Origin: Sulfurimicrobium sp964384915
GTDB taxonomy: Bacteria > Pseudomonadota > Gammaproteobacteria > Burkholderiales > Sulfuricellaceae
Reading direction: 5' to 3'
Assembly: GCA_964384915.1 (NCBI GenBank)
Contig: CAYLMA010000011.1
Coordinates: forward strand, 34,541-98,540
Length of the DNA stretch: 64,000 bases
Shown here: positions 61,497-64,000 of the stretch, in pieces
How the letters are laid out: the number at the start of each line of letters is the position of its first letter
How positions within the stretch are numbered: position 1 is the stretch's first letter
Position numbers and translations under genes: made by a program
Notes under the pieces: model-generated
Databases searched by the model: none
Told to the model about the DNA's origin: nothing
Seen by the model: only the letters and a program-made list of their open reading frames with translations

Positions 61497-62365
61497 AAAT
61501 CCTCCTCACTGGTAAAAATGGCCAGGTTGGCTGGGAGTTGCAGCGCACGCTTGCGCCTTTGGGAGAAGTGGTCGCTGTCGACCGCCAAAGTCTGGATTTG
61601 GGCAATCCCGGCTCGATCCGCGCGGTGATCCGGGAGGTGAAACCGGACCTGATCGTCAACCCTGCCGCCTACACCGCCGTGGACAAGGCCGAAAGCGAGC
61701 CGGAACTGGCCATGGCCGTGAATGGGATTGCGCCGGGCATCATGGCGGAAGAGGCCAAAAAGCTGGGGGCCGCCATGATCCACTATTCCACCGACTATGT
61801 ATTCGACGGCGGCAAAACCAGCCCCTACACGGAAGATGACATTCCCAATCCCATCAATGTCTATGGCAAAACCAAGCTGGCTGGAGAGCAGGCGATTCAG
61901 GCCGCCGGCGTGCCTCACCTGATCCTGCGCACCAGTTGGGTGTATGGCATGCGCGGCAAAAATTTCCTGCTCACCGTCTTGCGCCTGGCGAAAGAGCGCG
62001 ACGAGCTGAAAATCGTGGACGACCAGATCGGCGCGCCGACCTGGAGCCGCATGATCGCCGAGGCCAGCGCACAAATCATTGCTCAGGCCTATGCGCCGGT
62101 TTCCCATCGTCCATTAGCCATTGCCGAGGTAAGCGGTATTTACAATTTGACAGCGGCAGGGCGTACTTCATGGTGCGGATTTACGCGGGCCATCCTGGAA
62201 AACGCCCAGGAGGGAACGCGGCTAAGCCCGATTCCCACCACCGATTACCCCCTCCCCGCGCCAAGGCCGTTATTCTCCCTCCTCGCCGGCGACGAATTGA
62301 GCGAAACTTTCGGCGTGAAATTGCCGGCATGGGAAGACTCCCTGGCGCTTTGCATGGACCGGTAA
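61493..62365 (+). CDS. rfbD: dTDP-4-dehydrorhamnose reductase RfbD
   Basis: RfbD finishes dTDP-L-rhamnose synthesis. The 290-residue product has the NAD(P) motif LLTGKNGQVGWELQRTL, the Ser-x-Asp/Tyr-x3-Lys active site (YSTDYVFDGG, INVYGKTKLAGE) and the normal length. The C-terminal substrate loop (RPLFSLLAGDELSETFG) is less standard than in most homologues. It starts at an ATG overlapping the HepT stop. Confidence 0.95.
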   Translation: MKILLTGKNGQVGWELQRTLAPLGEVVAVDRQSLDLGNPGSIRAVIREVKPDLIVNPAAYTAVDKAESEPELAMAVNGIAPGIMAEEAKKLGAAMIHYSTDYVFDGGKTSPYTEDDIPNPINVYGKTKLAGEQAIQAAGVPHLILRTSWVYGMRGKNFLLTVLRLAKERDELKIVDDQIGAPTWSRMIAEASAQIIAQAYAPVSHRPLAIAEVSGIYNLTAAGRTSWCGFTRAILENAQEGTRLSPIPTTDYPLPAPRPLFSLLAGDELSETFGVKLPAWEDSLALCMDR

Positions 62366-62497
62366 GCCTTGGCTGTGGCTGGTGTGCTGGCTATCTGGTC
62401 GAAAGCGCTGGTTGATTTTTAGCGGACAAGTGCCCGAAAATACATGCCAACGCATGGATTCTGGATTGAAGCTATCAACCAAGTACAATAGGACATT

Positions 62498-63916
62498 ATG
62501 CTAATACCCATCATTCTTTCAGGTGGAGCCGGCACGCGCTTGTGGCCGATCTCCCGCGAATCGCACCCCAAGCCTTTCATGAAACTTCCGGACGGGCAGA
62601 GCCTGCTGCAGAAGACTTTTGCGCGCGCGGCTTCGCTTGAAGGCGTGAGCGAAGTGCTGACCATCACCAACCGCGAGTACTACTTCAAAAGCCGGGATGA
62701 ATGCCAGCCCGTCAGGAAAAAATTTCCCGCTGTAACGGACTCCTTCCTGCTTGAGCCTTTCGGACGGAACACCGCCGCGGCAATCGCGCTGGGGGCCTTC
62801 AAGCTTGCCGCCGAACAGGGAGAAGATGCCACCCTGCTGGTGTTGCCCGCCGACCATTTAATAGAAGACCATGCCTCCTTTGCCGCAGCGGTAAAGCAGG
62901 CTGAAAAATTTGCCGAACTTGGGCAACTGGTGACTTTTGGCATTGTCCCCAGCGCCCCGGAAACCGGATTCGGCTATATCGAGGCGGAAGGCAATGCCGT
63001 TAAACGTTTCGTGGAGAAACCTTCCTATGAAACCGCACAGGAATATGTCAGCTCGGGCCGGTTCCTGTGGAACTCCGGCATGTTCTGTTTCAGGGCCGGG
63101 GCGATGCTTGAGCAACTCAAGCGCCATGCGCCTGATATCTATCAACATGCGCAGCAGTGCTGGGAAGCCACCCGCGCCGCGAACCCGAATAATTTGGCCA
63201 TGGTGGAAATCGACGCTGAAACTTTTACCGCCATCCCGGAAAACTCCATCGACTACGCCGTGATGGAGAAATCAGATCAGGTTTCCGTTGTGCCCGGAAG
63301 TTTCGGCTGGAGCGATATCGGATCGTGGAACGCCATCAGTGAACTATCGGCTCCTGACAACGCGGGCAACCGCGTCATCGGCGAAGCAGTGCTGGTCGAT
63401 GTCGGCAACTCCTTCATACAAAGCGAAGGCCGCATGGTCGCAGCCATCGGCCTCGATAACATTATGGTCATCGATACCCCGGATGCGCTGCTTGTGGCGG
63501 ATCGGGATCATGTCCAGGATGTCAGGAAGGTGGTGCAGCAACTCAAGCTGATGAACCACGATAGCTACAAACTGCACCGCACGGTCGCCCGCCCCTGGGG
63601 AACCTACACCGTGCTGGAAGAAGGCGCCAATTTCAAGATCAAGCGCATTGTCGTCAAACCCGGCGCTTCGCTCTCGCTGCAAATGCATTACCACCGCAGC
63701 GAGCACTGGGTGGTGGTGAGCGGGACAGCGAGCATCGTAAACAATGACAAGGAAATGCTGGTCAGGACCAATGAATCCACCTATATCCCCATAGGACATA
63801 AACATCGCCTGGAAAACCCCGGCTTGACCGACCTGGTGATGATCGAAGTGCAGAGCGGAGAATATCTGGGAGAAGACGATATTGTGCGCTTTGATGATGT
63901 GTATGGGCGGGCGTGA
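62498..63916 (+). CDS. manC: mannose-1-phosphate guanylyltransferase / mannose-6-phosphate isomerase
   Basis: The bifunctional type-II enzyme supplies GDP-mannose. The 472-residue product has an N-terminal guanylyltransferase domain (ILSGGAGTRLWPISRESHPK; FVEKPSYETA) and a C-terminal cupin isomerase domain (RPWGTYTVLEEG; LSLQMHYHRSEHWVVVSG). Both parts look complete. It follows rfbD after 132 bases, still in the polysaccharide block. Confidence 0.95.
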   Translation: MLIPIILSGGAGTRLWPISRESHPKPFMKLPDGQSLLQKTFARAASLEGVSEVLTITNREYYFKSRDECQPVRKKFPAVTDSFLLEPFGRNTAAAIALGAFKLAAEQGEDATLLVLPADHLIEDHASFAAAVKQAEKFAELGQLVTFGIVPSAPETGFGYIEAEGNAVKRFVEKPSYETAQEYVSSGRFLWNSGMFCFRAGAMLEQLKRHAPDIYQHAQQCWEATRAANPNNLAMVEIDAETFTAIPENSIDYAVMEKSDQVSVVPGSFGWSDIGSWNAISELSAPDNAGNRVIGEAVLVDVGNSFIQSEGRMVAAIGLDNIMVIDTPDALLVADRDHVQDVRKVVQQLKLMNHDSYKLHRTVARPWGTYTVLEEGANFKIKRIVVKPGASLSLQMHYHRSEHWVVVSGTASIVNNDKEMLVRTNESTYIPIGHKHRLENPGLTDLVMIEVQSGEYLGEDDIVRFDDVYGRA

Positions 63917-63950
63917 CCCTTTGCAAGGTGGTACCAGAAGGGCTTTATAG

Positions 63951-64000
63951 TGGACCCCAATTTCCGGACAGCTATTTAAGATGGTAACCTGCTGTAAAAA
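63951..64000. mobile_element. probable left end of an IS3-type insertion sequence
   Basis: The last 50 bases begin TGGACCCCAATTTCCGGACA, which resembles the end of IS3/IS150-type elements. They lack coding sequence, and the rest of the element would lie beyond the window. It begins 35 bases after the manC stop. Confidence 0.45.

Overview
The window is a high-GC chromosomal segment from a flagellated betaproteobacterium. The gene content and order (a flhB-flhA-flhF-flhG-fliA-motCD flagellar block, the order trmJ-cysE-iscR-second desulfurase-iscS-iscU-iscA-hscB-hscA-fdx-iscX, and several DsrE, multiheme and thioredoxin-like redox proteins) suggest the Nitrosomonadales, in the general area of the sulfur- or iron-oxidising Sulfuricellaceae and Gallionellaceae. 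That assignment is inference from gene content; no search was run. No tRNA, rRNA or CRISPR array was seen.

Layout. 1-10.2 kb holds flagellar genes: a truncated diguanylate-cyclase-type gene, divergent flgA-flgM-flgN with a clear sigma-28 promoter for flgM, then motD, motC, fliA, flhG, flhF, flhA and flhB as a tightly coupled minus-strand operon. 10.5-20.2 kb holds an HD-GYP gene followed by the complete ISC iron-sulfur assembly operon, cysE and trmJ. IscR-type sites overlap the -35 boxes of both iscR and cysE. 20.2-27.5 kb holds suhB, a branched-chain-amino-acid-type binding protein, a PhnD-like sensor coupled to a GGDEF/EAL protein that has no ordinary start codon, and two small structured elements with terminal inverted repeats. 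One of these elements interrupts a yjbQ gene.

27.5-33.2 kb holds clpB (sigma-32 promoter and intrinsic terminator), a lipoate-ligase-like protein fused to a cysteine-rich DUF116 domain, an exported alpha/beta-hydrolase-like protein and a TlpA-type thioredoxin. 33.6-40.7 kb holds a pterin dehydratase pair, YchJ, a cysteine-cluster protein, an FNR-like regulator, and an oxidative-stress block dps-ahpF-ahpC with a well-matched OxyR site, followed by djlA. 40.8-46.6 kb holds a three-gene membrane set (DUF2157, DUF4401, GDYXXLXY), nadC, an EamA transporter, HigBA and an exported DsrE protein.

46.8-49.4 kb is a compact three-gene redox module: a membrane-anchored FAD/[2Fe-2S] reductase, a small putative b-type cytochrome and an eight-CXXCH cytochrome c. 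It is bounded by an IS481-type insertion sequence. Then come an APS kinase fused to an ATP-sulfurylase-like domain whose catalytic motifs are altered, a DHH phosphoesterase, a MazG-like protein, a [2Fe-2S] ferredoxin and a PIN toxin/antitoxin pair. 55-64 kb is a surface-polysaccharide locus: an ABC-2 exporter, rfbBACD for dTDP-rhamnose, and manC. It is interrupted by accessory genes (Uma2, ORF6N, MNT/HepT) joined to the host operon by start/stop overlaps. The window ends in what looks like the tip of another insertion sequence.

The main candidates for unusual biology are the reductase/cytochrome b/octaheme module, the LplA-DUF116 fusion, the altered ATP-sulfurylase/APS-kinase fusion beside a DHH phosphoesterase, and the two structured inverted-repeat elements.
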